A DNA stretch of 64,000 nt. Source: Halichondria panicea (taxonomy: Eukaryota > Porifera > Demospongiae > Suberitida > Halichondriidae). The notes under the pieces were generated by a model. It was not told where the DNA came from. It did no database searches and worked only from the letters and a program-made list of their open reading frames with translations. Positions 1 through 11,235 of this stretch are shown here, one piece after another (position 1 is the stretch's first letter; each line of letters begins with the position of its first letter). Where the stretch lies: contig NC_087380.1 of NCBI RefSeq assembly GCF_963675165.1, forward strand, positions 6,084,071-6,148,070, in the 5' to 3' direction. The position numbers were made by a program, and so were the translations under genes.

Positions 1-2070
1 TAGATCATGCGTGATCAGAGCCCCACGTGTACATTTTAAATACTTATTTTTCCCAAATGCTCGTCTTTCAACTTTCAATTGTTTTCCTTACTAACTTTCA
101 CCAACCCTTTCTTCACTTAACCCTTTCTAAGTTTTCCCGTTTCAGTATTTAATCTCCTTGTTCCAATTATTATAATAACGTACTGCTTTTCAATTACGGC
201 TCCCACAATCTTAGCATATCCTCTTTGCTCCCTACTTCCTACAGTATGATAAATAAAGTTTCATTTCTGCATGAGATCCCCCCTTGAGTACATTGCTTGT
301 CGTTATTTCCTGCTTTGGTCGCTAAGCTGTACAAGTAGCAAATGTGTCAGTGTCTTGATTAGAATTAGATATTGCAATGCACAGTTGTACAACTTATTGT
401 ACATGCATTTTTACATGTTTTGCTGCGTGATTGTAAAGCCCTGTACGTATTGAGGGTGTTTATGTTTCGTAGAGAACAGAGCCAATACGATTAATTGAGT
501 GAGCAATGTTGAACCTTCACACAGGCTATTTGATAACAATTGTATGACTGCATTAAAACCTCTAACTGTGATATTTACACTTCGTAGTGGAAGGTATGTG
601 GATTGCAACACTCATCATCAACAACGTTTTCCTACTACATTCCTGTCGTTCCCCCAGCTGCACTTGTGTGGATGCATCCTCACACGTTGACTATTCCTTG
701 AGGGGGAATCATGTCGTATGATATCAAGTTACGCACTGTGATGCACTGTGGATGGAAGTTTGAGATCAGACATAGCTCAATGCTTTACGTTTATTGTACA
801 CTCGTGTACTTAGTTGTATTATAACACTTTATGGTATTTTACACCAACGTTTTTTCAAGCATTTTAGCCAATATTATTAGGATACTTTGGTGCATGGGGC
901 ACCAAGAGAATACAGGTTGTAGTTGAGGCATTCACTAGCAATTAACTGCTCAATGATACATAACTCTACCATACAGCTAAGCATGCAAATACGTGTAACT
1001 GCACGAGGACCTAAACAATGAAGCTCTATATAAGTACAATGTATAACAAACTGTTATGCAATGACGGAGACGGATGGGATAGGGGAGGATTGTTAACGAG
1101 GAAGTATAATTATGGTCATGTCCATGAGGGGAAAACGACTTTACCTTGCTCGCTGTTATATTTCTCTTGAAGGGGATCGGAGATTTCCCTTGAGATGAAC
1201 ACATGCACATGTGTAGTGTTTCACAAGAGCTCAGAGTGCCCCCTACTAGACTAGTAATAGGGATTCACGACTAAAAAGTATGCATGATCATCTAACTGTG
1301 CACCGGAACCCATGGAATTAAGATATGAACTGACGTGTGTACAGTGTATTAGTTATTGATAATTAATACTTTCGATACACATACTTAATTAACTCTCTGA
1401 AAAAACAAACATTACATAGGGATGTTATCAATAAAGTTGTTTAATTTTCCTGATTGTCATTTCGAAAGATGAGCCACCCCCTCCAGTACCTGTACTGATT
1501 ATGTGATTTGTTTACGTGGTTCTTTGTGCATGCTTTTTGTTTCTATTTAGACTCATGAATGTATACATGTTTTGATGAAGTAACAGTATCCCATACTTAA
1601 TGTTTGTAATAAATGTAATTGAATCTATCCATCCGGCTAGTTTAATTGAGCAATCTGAAGTATTATAATTGTTTACGTACCTGTGTGTTAAAATGTTATT
1701 ATAGAATGGAGCGTAAAGTGACCATTCCGAGTATAGGTTTTGCACTTGATCATGCATGTCACAATGCACATACCATTCTGTTACTATCGACAAGTACAGT
1801 AGACACTAGACACGAACGTGTACTCAACAGGTATATCAGTATAAGGTACGTGTTATTTTAGGAATAAAACCTTCTCACGTTTGTGATTATATACTTGATC
1901 AGAATGACAGTCAGTATTATTTTACTACAATCAATGGTGTACTTATGTTTCAATATTGTAAATACTGTCTCCTTTTAGCCCACAGAATCTTACCTTGCAC
2001 CTTACAGTATGTTTTTCATTCCAGGGAATGGGCGAGTAGTGTGTTTTTGTGAGTGAAAATGCATTAGGTC

Positions 2071-3031
2071 CAGTGGCGGATCCAGAGGGCCGGGGGGTCC
2101 ATGGGGTCCCTTGACCCCCCCTTTTGAAGTTAACTTTAGAAGGCTTAGGCCACAACAAGAGGTAGTTCTGTTTCTGATCAGGTTGCTTCCCTGAATAGGT
2201 GAGGCCAGGAGGGACAACAGCAACTGAGCCACACATATTTGCAGTGTCATCACTTTTTTATTTTTCACAGTTTGTCTTTAAAAACGGTTTACAACACAAT
2301 AATAACATCTAAATAACATACAGGAAGAGGTATTTTAGGCTTTGGCAACCAGAACATTGAACTAAGAATTGTCTCTATATCAAACACCTATATAATTATG
2401 TCATTGCACTAGCTTGAGCCATTGTACATGCTCGCTCTGTATCAAAGCAAAAAAGCAAAATGAGACCACATAATTATTGTGTTAGCATAATAACATCTTT
2501 CATTGCAAAATACAAGATAGTATATACATTAATACAAGATACAAGCACTAGCTTACTGAATATTGAAGTGTTGTAGGTGCTGTACATGTAATTATTGCAA
2601 CACCCACTCAATCTAAAGTGAGTGGGTGTGGTTTGCGCATGCGCATTAGGTGTGTTGCTGAAAAAACAGCCCAGTGAAATATTGAGCGGCGGATGGACCA
2701 GAAACAGAACTACCTCTTATTGTGGCCTTAATGACTCCAGCTAGCTATTTATCAGTTTTTATAGCTATTGTAATTTGATTCAATGATTGTACCTGTTGTT
2801 TTTATGTATCAACTGCCAAAGGAGTGTTCAGGTTAGCCTAGGCTAGCTAGTTGACTGTTCGATCGTAGCGGCTAGCTAGCTCTACGCAAGTCTATTATGG
2901 GACTTCCCCTGGCTGAGTATGGGATTTTCCCTAGTCACGTGTGACCGAAAGTGGGCGTAATCCTTAAAAAATTCGCGCTGCGCGCTCGTTAGTTTGGACC
3001 CCCCCTTTCATTTTTCCTGGATTCGCCACTG
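2071..3031. mobile_element. Non-autonomous DNA transposon, CAGTGGCGGATCC ends, 961 bp
   Basis: The ends are inverted repeats (CAGTGGCGGATCCAG at 2071 and TCCTGGATTCGCCACTG ending at 3031). They are flanked by the direct repeat AGGTC (2066-2070 and 3032-3036). Units 2-4 have an uninterrupted sequence here, so the empty site is preserved. A second internal inverted pair (about 2142-2175 and 2699-2727) suggests a nested or foldback structure. There is no transposase ORF. The end sequence recalls hAT-type elements, but the target duplication looks like 5 bp rather than 8, so the superfamily is uncertain. Confidence 0.8.
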
Positions 3032-3225
3032 AGGTCTAGTTTTAAATCAACTGTTTATGTAGTTGGTGTCTGAGCTGACAATAACATAGCTGTAGTAATT
3101 TCTGGGCCAGGAAATAGAAATTCTTAGTACACATGTGCTAGCTGAATTTGTTCGGTTTCTGTATGGACAATATTAAGTGGTTACTTCCATTATTGTGGTT
3201 AAGTATATGTATGTGATTGTGCATG

Positions 3226-3266
3226 CTCTCTCTCTCTCTCTCCCTCTCTCTCTCTTGCTCTCTCTA
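3226..3266. repeat. (CT)n microsatellite
   Basis: Short interrupted CT tract. The homologous position is expanded to about 300 bp of GA in unit 3 (22499-22797) and about 120 bp in unit 4 (33185-33303), and is nearly absent in unit 2 (near 15477). Confidence 0.9.
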
Positions 3267-3894
3267 GATGGTCCCCGAAGACTTTAACATCAAAATCTCA
3301 CGTGCTCAAGATTCTTGGAGAGAGTGAGAAAATAGAACTGAGACCAAGGTGCTTGGATGTGGACTCTTTCTTAATGTATAGGGTATTATTGTAAATCTGG
3401 TGTAATGCAGTAGTTAACAGTTGATTCAGCTTGTTGGAGATTTTTAACAAAAACTCTATTCACTTTGCCTGATGTACTTTGTTCAAGAGACAATAATTGT
3501 ACTGTGTATACGTGTTATTGCAGTAATTTTACTCGTAAATGTCATAGAAACATTGTTTGTTTATAAAATCAACATTTTCATAAATAAAGCAGTGAAGTAC
3601 ATGTACATAAAAATAAATAAATAAATATAACCAAGTAGTCTATTATAATAATTATGTTCACAGAACACAACGAATAGTACAGAAAAATCTATACAACGAC
3701 AACATACATCATTGTACTCTTGTAGTTCATTCAGACTAATATAGTCAAGTGATTTCGATGCCTTGATCATTTTAATCTAAATTTCTAAATTTGTTACTCA
3801 GATTCCATTTTTGAATTTACCTGTCTGTTTAATTCGTCTAAATTTCAACTTTATCTAATATAGAATGGCGAGGGTCTTTTTCTGTTCCTCTTTA

Positions 3895-4943
3895 CTACTG
3901 AAAGTAAGTGTAAGCGGGGGAATCGATGCCTAAACGAGTGTTAACCCACTGGCTTGTAGTGATCATGTTCGTTGTTGGGAGGTTTAATCCTTCAGTTAAG
4001 CTAGCGGCGTTGAGGACATCTGTATAGAGGTTTAGTGCAACGTAGGGGTAATGTTTGCACTCGGGGCGTAGTATGATAGAGGGGGTTAGGACCACACGGT
4101 TACAGGGGGCGGAGGAGTTACATTCACAATGCTGTTGGGCCAACTGTGGATGGGAACAAGCAATTATATAATCATGTTATCTCTTTTCTTCACTTAGTAC
4201 ATTAAAGAAAGCTGTATAATTATTGTTTAGGATTAAATGCACTTTCTATGAGGGTCTAATTTCTCACCACTGTTTTGTAATCGCTAAGCACAGCTGTGAT
4301 GAGATCGTCAACTCCTTGCATTTGATCTCGTGGCTCGTCTTGAAGCTGATTGGGTGATTGTGAAGCCAGTCTGGCCAGATCAGTATATCCCTGGAGCGCA
4401 GCCATCGAATTCCAAATGTTGTTGTTGCTGCTATCAATGCCGTATGCTTTTGTGATCTCTGGTGTGCTGCACTGGTGCTCTAGATCAATCTGCAACAAGG
4501 AAGATGAAGGTTAATTAACTAGCTCTACATTATTTTGGTTGTAGTTAATAAATTTAAATGTTTACTCTTTTTATACTGGAACAATAGACTAATTATTATT
4601 AGCCACTTACGAAATTTCTGTAGCTTCTTTGCACAATTTTACTGTAATCATCGAGCAGAAATAATCCTTTAAGCAGATAGCCAGCAGCCACTGCAAACTC
4701 GGGACCTTCGCCAGGTGCACTGCAGTTAAACCCTGAGGCTGAGAGCTGAGATTCAGCGATAGCAGCAGGTTCTTGTGTGGGTGTTGAATTGGTGGGGCTC
4801 GTAGTGTTGTAGCTTTCAGCTATGCTTTCCGTTGTGTTTGTGATCAGCTCTCCTGCACTTTCTGTGTTTGGTAGTGGTGCTGCAATGGCTCCACATAATG
4901 CAGACAGCACAACAGCAAAGCATAGGATAAGGTTGGCATTCAT
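3895..4943 (-). CDS. Secreted helix-rich cysteine protein, family A copy 1 (A1), 3 exons
   Basis: Exons, in transcript order, are 4943-4611, 4489-4268 and 4143-3895, joined by two phase-0 introns with GTAAGT/GTGAGA donors and CAG acceptors. The protein has 267 residues. A signal peptide covers residues 1-21 (MNANLILCFAVVLSALCGAIA). A Thr/Ser/Asn-rich stalk to about residue 72 has N-glycosylation sequons at 36, 46, 52 and 73. Predicted amphipathic helices follow, near 82-110, 131-150 and 166-186. Mature cysteines are at 74, 118, 191, 193, 199 and 214, enough for three disulfides, including an HCECNSSAPC motif. No membrane anchor follows the signal peptide, so it is probably secreted. I recognise no named family. 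The start is fixed by the signal peptide and is conserved in all four copies. It differs from A3/A4 by a five-residue longer exon 2 (KAYGIDSS region), shared with A2. Confidence 0.85.
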
Positions 4944-5054
4944 GATGAGATTGGGGGTGTTGAATTTTTTAAAGAAATTTCTGTTTTTTCACTTCGTCAC
5001 AAGTAGTTTACAAGATTGTAAAGTTTTCATGCTCTTCCATGATAAAGAAACTCG

Positions 5055-5062
5055 TATTTATA
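5055..5062 (-). promoter_or_regulatory. TATA box of A1 (TATAAATA)
   Basis: TATAAATA on the minus strand 112 bp before the A1 ATG. The same octamer lies at the same distance in all A copies, followed by a conserved gagtttctttatc segment that probably holds the start site. Confidence 0.7.
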
Positions 5063-5229
5063 CAGATCTAGAGAAACCTTTCCAGTAGAGGTACTAGTGG
5101 AAATGAAATGCGGTTCTTCTTGGGTTTCTTGGATGTTTCGCAATTGTTTATGGATTAGGTTGCCGATGATAATAACTATATAGGAGGTCATAATTGGACA
5201 GTTATAGACATACAGGAGCACATGAAAAC

Positions 5230-5811
5230 ATCAGCCCAAGCTCCTCTTACAGAGAGTCCTCTTCAAACAACCATGGCAGTTGAAGAGTCTCCAACTTTGC
5301 TGCATAGTCAGACCAGACTCACCTCCTATGCATAGGGTGTCCCAGATTTAGCACCCAGTCCCTTGTCCCCAAAGGAAACTGCCATTAACCTCAGATATCC
5401 CGGATTTTCAAGGTTGCTTCTCTGAGCTGGGCTACTAAGCTCCAATAAAGTTTATCATGCCTGGAAAAGCTTGGACTTGGAACCATTGAAAACAATGAAC
5501 AAAAACATAACTTAGCTCCTTACCAGATACAGAGCTCTAATAAGTGGCGGGGCTCATTTGCCTGCACAATTAAGAATTACATCATTATTATTTGAGCATG
5601 TGCAGTGAGACTATAGTGAAGCCACAATCATTGAGAGCTGAGCAACAATTATATCTTCTGTTAGGAAAGTATGGAAAATATGAATTGTTGATTATGTGCT
5701 TAAATTATTGTGAATTCCTCAAAATTTGCCTCCTATAGCGGCCAGCCACTCGAGGCTAACGCCCCCGTGTTGTCCCCGAAATTTGGCTGGGGAAGTTGGC
5801 ACTTATGCTGA
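5230..5811. other. Intergenic, no recognised gene
   Basis: Single-copy-looking DNA between unit 1 and a dispersed repeat. One short open stretch after a splice-acceptor-like ctcttacag near 5250 encodes about 28 residues before a stop. I cannot tie it to any family. Confidence 0.4.
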
Positions 5812-6800
5812 TATGACAGGTGTCTCCGTACGTGTGTGCGTGTAGCTTTACTTTGTGTATACATTCTTGTTTCCTACTCCACGTCAGCTTCTCAATAAAC
5901 AATAACGTCTGTTGTTGGGAAATCTCTAGTGTTCGTGTGAAATTTCACTTAGTTTTAAAGTCTACCTCCCTGAAATCTTTGAGAGATAGATGCAGTCTAT
6001 TTTTAACTATAGGCTGCATTCATATTAAATGAGGTGTGAAGGTCATTAATATTAACAGCTTTGATGGTGCTATGCCATTTTTGTTTCTTCCGAGTAGTTC
6101 TTATACATGCATGAACACAGAACATGAACTGTTTGAAATCATGTTGTTAAATAATTATGTCAACAATTTGGATATACGTGAGTGATATACCGTTGAAGTA
6201 TTTCTATGGTACTTGGTCACCAAATTTGGATGTGGAAACAAGTCTAGAGAGGTTACAATAACTAAGGCACCGTAGCTTTGCTCTTAAGCAACGTTTCACT
6301 TTAATCGTTTGTGGTGATGTCGTCCTACAATGATTTTTGTTAATCCTATAGCCATACTTGACGATGCGTAGGAGCATATGAGGGGATGAGCGTCTTATTA
6401 TGCGGATTCTGTATCGTCTAGCTATGTACAAATCATGCCATATATGTAAAACCGCTAAGTGCTGCTGACATTTTTCATTGTTTACGATTATTAGATCCAA
6501 GCGCGTTATCAACCAGACATCTACAGAGCACTTAGCATATTATAAACAAGGAGTGTGTGGCATAGACGATAGTGAGTCCGCATAGTATACTATGCATAGT
6601 AAGACGCTCCATCTCCTCATGTGCTCCTGGTATTATGAATTGTATGTGGTGCATGCACTCTATTTATGCATCGTTGGCGTCCTTGTAGTCATATACGTTC
6701 ATCGTAATCTAGTCAGACGTTATCGTATACATCTATCTGTAAGGTCGTACTTTGGGAGGGAGTTCCTCCAGTTCCAACTCTAACACTATACGCTAACCCT
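5812..6800 (-). repeat. Dispersed repeat R, inverted copy of 39150-40470
   Basis: Blocks at 5812-5960, 6010-6110, 6200-6250 and 6670-6770 match, as reverse complement and in the same order, sequence spread over 39150-40470. Landmarks are the aggctgcat..attaaatgaggtgtga block and the ttggcgtccttgtagtc block. Divergence is substantial. No coding capacity was seen, and the class is unknown. Confidence 0.7.
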
Positions 6801-8817
6801 AACCCTATTAGGCCACTGCGATCGATATATTAACTGTAGGCCCTAAATGTGCGTGTAAATGTGTGGTGCAGTGTATCCTGTGGCTACATGAATGACTGCA
6901 TGTAGTCGCACACTTTCATATTCCTCCGGACCTAAATAGCAACCTGTTGGGGATTTATTGTATAGTATATAGACTATGTCATTTTTAGTTTGATAATGGT
7001 TTGTGTGTGTATATATGCATGTGCATGCTTCAATGTCCTTCAATTTCAATTACTATTGACTCTTTTCCAAGAAACGATTGTTACCAAGGCTTTTCCTTAT
7101 GTACCATTTGTCACGGTTCAATAGTATATCCTCCTTGTTCGAATAGCTGATAGTTGCCTGGGAAATTGTTAGGTCATACGTGATCAGAGCCCACATGTTA
7201 AATAATTGATGCTCGTCTTTCAATTGTCTTCCTTACTAACTTCCACCAACCCTTTCTCCACTTAACCCTTTCTAAGTTTTCCCGTTTTAGTATTTAGTCT
7301 CCTTGTTCCAATAACGTACTGCTTTTCAATTACGACTTCCATGCAGTCTTAGCATCTCCTCTTTGCTCCCTACTTCCTACAGTATGATAATTAAGTTCGT
7401 TTCTGCATGAGATCCCCCTTGAGTACATTTTGCTTGTCAATACGTATTTCCTGCTTTGGTCGCTAAGCTAAGCTATACAAGTGGAAAATGTGTCATTGTC
7501 TTGTGCATTAGAATTGGATATTGAAATGCACGAGTGCAATGTATCAAATAATGCCATTGGAGTGACGTCAGGTCCGCAGGCCCTGAGGGCAATCCGCATT
7601 ACATTGCTCCAGTGCTATAATTGGTGGTCAGGCAACAATTCTCATTACGATCTGAGCTCACTGCATGATAGCCAATGTATAGATACGTTTAATGATTAGC
7701 ATAATTATATCGAGTCTGGTGTAAGGGGTAATTACGTTTCCTGTGTTAATTAGGCAATATCAGAAGCCATATATGTCCACCATTAGGAAGCAGCCAAAAA
7801 ATAAGCAGAATGTCATGGTCTATCATTAAGACGCCGTATAACTATAATTGTACGTTTACGTGTTTTGCTTCGTTGTTATTTTTTATGTAAAGCCCAGTAT
7901 GTATTGAGGGTGTTTATGTTTCGTAGAGAACACAGCCAGGACAATTAATTGAGTGGGCAATGTTGAACCTTTATACAATATTTTATCTGGGCTAATTGGA
8001 GTATGACTGCATGCATAGCATGAAAAACCCCCTGCGATATTTACATTACGTAGTGGAAGATATGTGGATTGCAGCACTCATCATCAACAATGTTTTCCTA
8101 CTACATTCCTGCCGTTCCCCCAGCTGCACTTGTGTGGATGCATCCTCACATGGTGACTATTCCTTGAAGGGAGATCATGTCGTATGATATCAAGTTACGC
8201 ACTGTGATGCACTGTGGGTAGAAGTTTGAGATCAGATATAGCTCAATGCTTTACGTTTATTGTACACTCATTATAGTTAGTTGTGTCCATTACCACTTTT
8301 AATTAAGGCTATTTACACCAACGTTTTTTCAATCATTTTTTAGCCAATATTGGGATAATTTGGTAGGGGGGCACCAAGAGAATACAGGTTGTAGATGAGG
8401 CACTTACTAGCAATTAACTGCTCAATCTATACCATGCAGCTAAGGATGCAAATACTTGTAATTGCACGACTCGAGGACCTAAACAATGAAGCTCTACGTA
8501 CAATGTATACATAAACTGTTATGCAATGATGGAGACGGATGGGACAGGGAGGATTGTGAACGAGGAAGTATATTATGGTCATGTGCATGAGGGGAAAACG
8601 ACTTTACCTTGCGTGCTGTTTGAAGAGGAAACTATACTTGATTCTGTCCTCACATGGACTATAGCTTAGAGAAAGCTGATATTGAGAACTTAGAGGCTTC
8701 ACATTTAATATCAAGGATTCTGTTTGCAAACAGCTTAATCACTTAAACTACCATCAGCTGATTTTGGTGGTTTTGTACAACCATACAAATGAATGCCTAG
8801 GGCATGATTCAGGTTGC

Positions 8818-8842
8818 ACACACACACACACACACACACACC
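8818..8842. repeat. (CA)n microsatellite
   Basis: Uninterrupted CA dinucleotide tract directly readable in the sequence. Confidence 0.95.
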
Positions 8843-10002
8843 ACAAGGTGCATGCTATTTCACTGAGTATAAAAATTTACTCCCTTAGCGTAATTGGAAA
8901 TCCCATATCCTATAGCTCAGTATCACGTACACCACCTGTTTCCGGTAGATCAATTGCTGTTTTGTTTTGGCACCTGCTTAGTTGGCGTGCCTTCATTGCT
9001 CTGTTACAACTTTCCCCTTCAGGGTTCCATCATGTGACCCATTCGATCGTGAATATGTGTTTGTTTAATTGATTGCCACTTTTTGTACTAGGGGAAAACC
9101 CCAACGTACTTTCATATGATGTAGATGCATGTAATGTGAATCCCTTGAGGTGCCTGGCTTGTGTCTAAAGGGGAATTTCCCTTGAGATGAACACACATGT
9201 GTAGTATTTCACAAGAGCTCAAAAGTGTCCCCTACTATACTAGTAATAGGGATTCACGAGTCAAAAGTATTCTCCATGGATGGTCATCTAGCTGTGCACT
9301 GGGACCCATGGAATTAAGATATGAACTGACGTGTGTATTAGATAATTAATACTTTCGATACACATACTTAACTAGAGCACTAAAGTGCAAACTCTCGGCC
9401 AGCTAGTGACATGATTAAGAAACCATATATAAATGCAGTGCATGTAGTCTACATGTAGTGATGTATGACTGAGCTGTACGTCTAGCATGCACAGCAACCC
9501 AGGAGCAATAAAACAGATGCTGATTTTAGTGGTACAGATGCTGATTTTAGTGGTACATATGCACTGTGGATCACAGCAAAGAAGTTTGGAGTCTCAGAGA
9601 AGTATGGCTCCTGTAGTGTAGCAGTCTGCTACAGAGACAGCAAGTCAGACACAATTATAGCTTTCTATTTTAGCGACCCTTTTCCATTGTTCTTGGTACG
9701 GGATCACTTCAGCTGTAAATAGGTTTTCACTTACTCACTTACTTTGAACCTTCTATCATTGTGCATGCAAAAAATAAAAAGCTGTAGAATAGGTAGGGTG
9801 CCTCGAATAAAGGCCGTGTGTAGTTAGCTAGCTGCCAACAACGTGTAAGCGTGTAAGTTCAAGATTTTTAGCTTTTGCTCGCTTTTATTCGACAACGAAG
9901 CTTTACTACCTTGTTGTGTTGAGGCTATCCATAGCACAAACACAGTGCTATCGCATCCAGCCTCCAGGTGAGTAGACTCAGAATACACAGACAGACAGAC
10001 AC

Positions 10003-11235
10003 AGGGGGAGGTCACTACTATGCACACTACACTACCGTTCGCTACCGCGGTCAAGATGTGGTCAAAGGGTCAAGGGGGTATTTTAATGATGGTCAAGGGG
10101 TCAACAAGGTAAATACACCACCAAAAGGTCAAAAGTCAAGACAACAAAGCACTCTTTTAGTGGACTTTGAACTCATTAAGCTAACCGGGAAATTCAAAAT
10201 CCAATGCGCACACTAGCTCAATAACCACAACCACAACCCACAACCCACAACCCACAACACAACAAGCCACAGACAGGAATTTTACAACACACACATAATT
10301 ACTATCCTGTAGCTACACAGTGCCAGCAAATGAACTCTAATAGTCAGTGATCCTTAGCATTCCTATGCAATATGGATTGAAAGAGAGTATAGTCTGGTGT
10401 AGCAACCTCTGACAAAGTTGCCGGATTTAGACAATTGTCAGCCTGCATAAACAAAATTATGTCTACGAAGAACCTGGCTTCATGTTCGGTCCTGAACGTA
10501 TAGGAGATCTTTTTCTTAGGATCCTGATCGATAGAAAAGTACAATTGCTTCTCATCATGTCCCACCATCCACATATCACGTATTAAATACTTCGTAGCAG
10601 TAGGTCCTTCTCTAATTTCCAATTGTTTCTCATTCATCAGAATCACAGCTTGTTTATTGAGCATGCTCATATGTGGCGAATTTTCAGCGATGTGCACAGA
10701 CAGACAGCTTCCCATAGTGATACTCTTGGAGCAAGATCATGAAGTCATAAAAGTAATATAAGAGGTCCTAGCTAGTGCATGTGCATGCTCCATCCATAAC
10801 CACTACTCCTGACCACTACTCCTGACCAATTCATATGTGGCCAGTGATTAATATGACAGGTCTGTGCATGAATAGTCTTAGATAAATGACATGTTGTACA
10901 ATTTGTGTCAATGAAAATCTCTTTTCTAGAGCTATAATCCTATATCTAGCTAGCTAGAGCTATCACTGTTACATGTATAATATAAATACCTGTACATGTA
11001 GTGGATCCACTGGACCAGTTTATGAGCATGTACACCCTTGCGATAGACATGAATAGTTCAGTCTGTTGCGGCGATAATTGAATGGTCAAGGGGTCAAGAG
11101 CTTAATTTTTTGCAGTCAAGGGGTCAAGCATAATATCTTAGGCTGGTCAAGCGGTCAAGAAGAAAATTGGGGGGTCAAGAATCTTGACCGCGGTAGCGAA
11201 CGGTAGTGTAGTGTGCATAGTAGTGACCTCCCCCT
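10003..11235. mobile_element. 1233-bp element with perfect 55-bp terminal inverted repeats, carrying an ORF
   Basis: Bases 10003-10057 and 11181-11235 are exact reverse complements over 55 bp, starting AGGGGGAGGTCACTACTATG. Inside each end are repeated GGTCAAG-type words: near 10061, 10092 and 10127 on the left, and near 11083, 11116, 11145 and 11172 on the right. These resemble subterminal transposase-binding repeats. The flanks share AGACAGAC one or two bases away from the ends, a possible 8-bp target duplication. The left flank is a CAGA microsatellite, so this is weak. No transposase is present. The only long ORF is the 123-codon one at 10344-10715. The perfect arms suggest recent activity or gene conversion. 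Confidence 0.8.
10344..10715 (-). CDS. Small N-myristoylated PTB/PH-like protein (MGSCLS start), 123 aa
   Basis: Intact single-exon ORF lying wholly inside the 10003-11235 inverted-repeat element. The N-terminus MGSCLS matches the MGxxxS myristoylation rule, with Cys4 available for palmitoylation, as in FRS2-type adaptors and some kinases. Residues about 22-90 alternate short beta-strand-like segments (AVILMN, QLEIRE, KYLIRD, QLYFSID, ISYTFR) and end in a helix (EHEARFFVDIILFMQA). That order and the phenylalanine-rich end are typical of IRS-type PTB or other PH-superfold domains. I infer a membrane-tethered adaptor-like domain, possibly a host gene fragment captured by the element. No poly(A) tract or intron trace was seen. 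It could also be a chance ORF, but its composition and the coherent fold pattern argue against that. Confidence 0.5.
   Translation of the reverse strand: MGSCLSVHIAENSPHMSMLNKQAVILMNEKQLEIREGPTATKYLIRDMWMVGHDEKQLYFSIDQDPKKKISYTFRTEHEARFFVDIILFMQADNCLNPATLSEVATPDYTLFQSILHRNAKDH

Larger units (their letters stand above)
1..5230 (-). repeat. Segmental duplication unit 1 (carries gene A1)
   Basis: First of four copies of a low-copy duplicated block. The left end is cut by the window edge: the gatcatgcgtgatcagagcc landmark at base 1 sits inside units 2-4. Positions 1-1430 match 7175-9370, and 1490-5100 match 13980-17100 in the same orientation. Units 3 and 4 match on the opposite strand. Compared with unit 2, unit 1 lacks the 9370-11290 insertion and the 11430-13990 segment, and has its own 961-bp element at 2071-3031. 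Apart from A1 and that element I see no complete gene here. Confidence 0.85.

Noticed and set aside
1943-2268. Two overlapping ORFs with Pro/Gly runs
   Set aside because: They lie across the end of a transposon, where the poly-C/G tract creates the residues.
4822-5088. ORF antisense to A1 exon 1 (similar ones opposite A2, A3 and A4)
   Set aside because: Shadow of the conserved coding exon; no splice, signal or independent conservation beyond the sense constraint.
6790-6812. Two CTAACC telomere-like repeats
   Set aside because: Only two units; too short to mean a telomeric relic.
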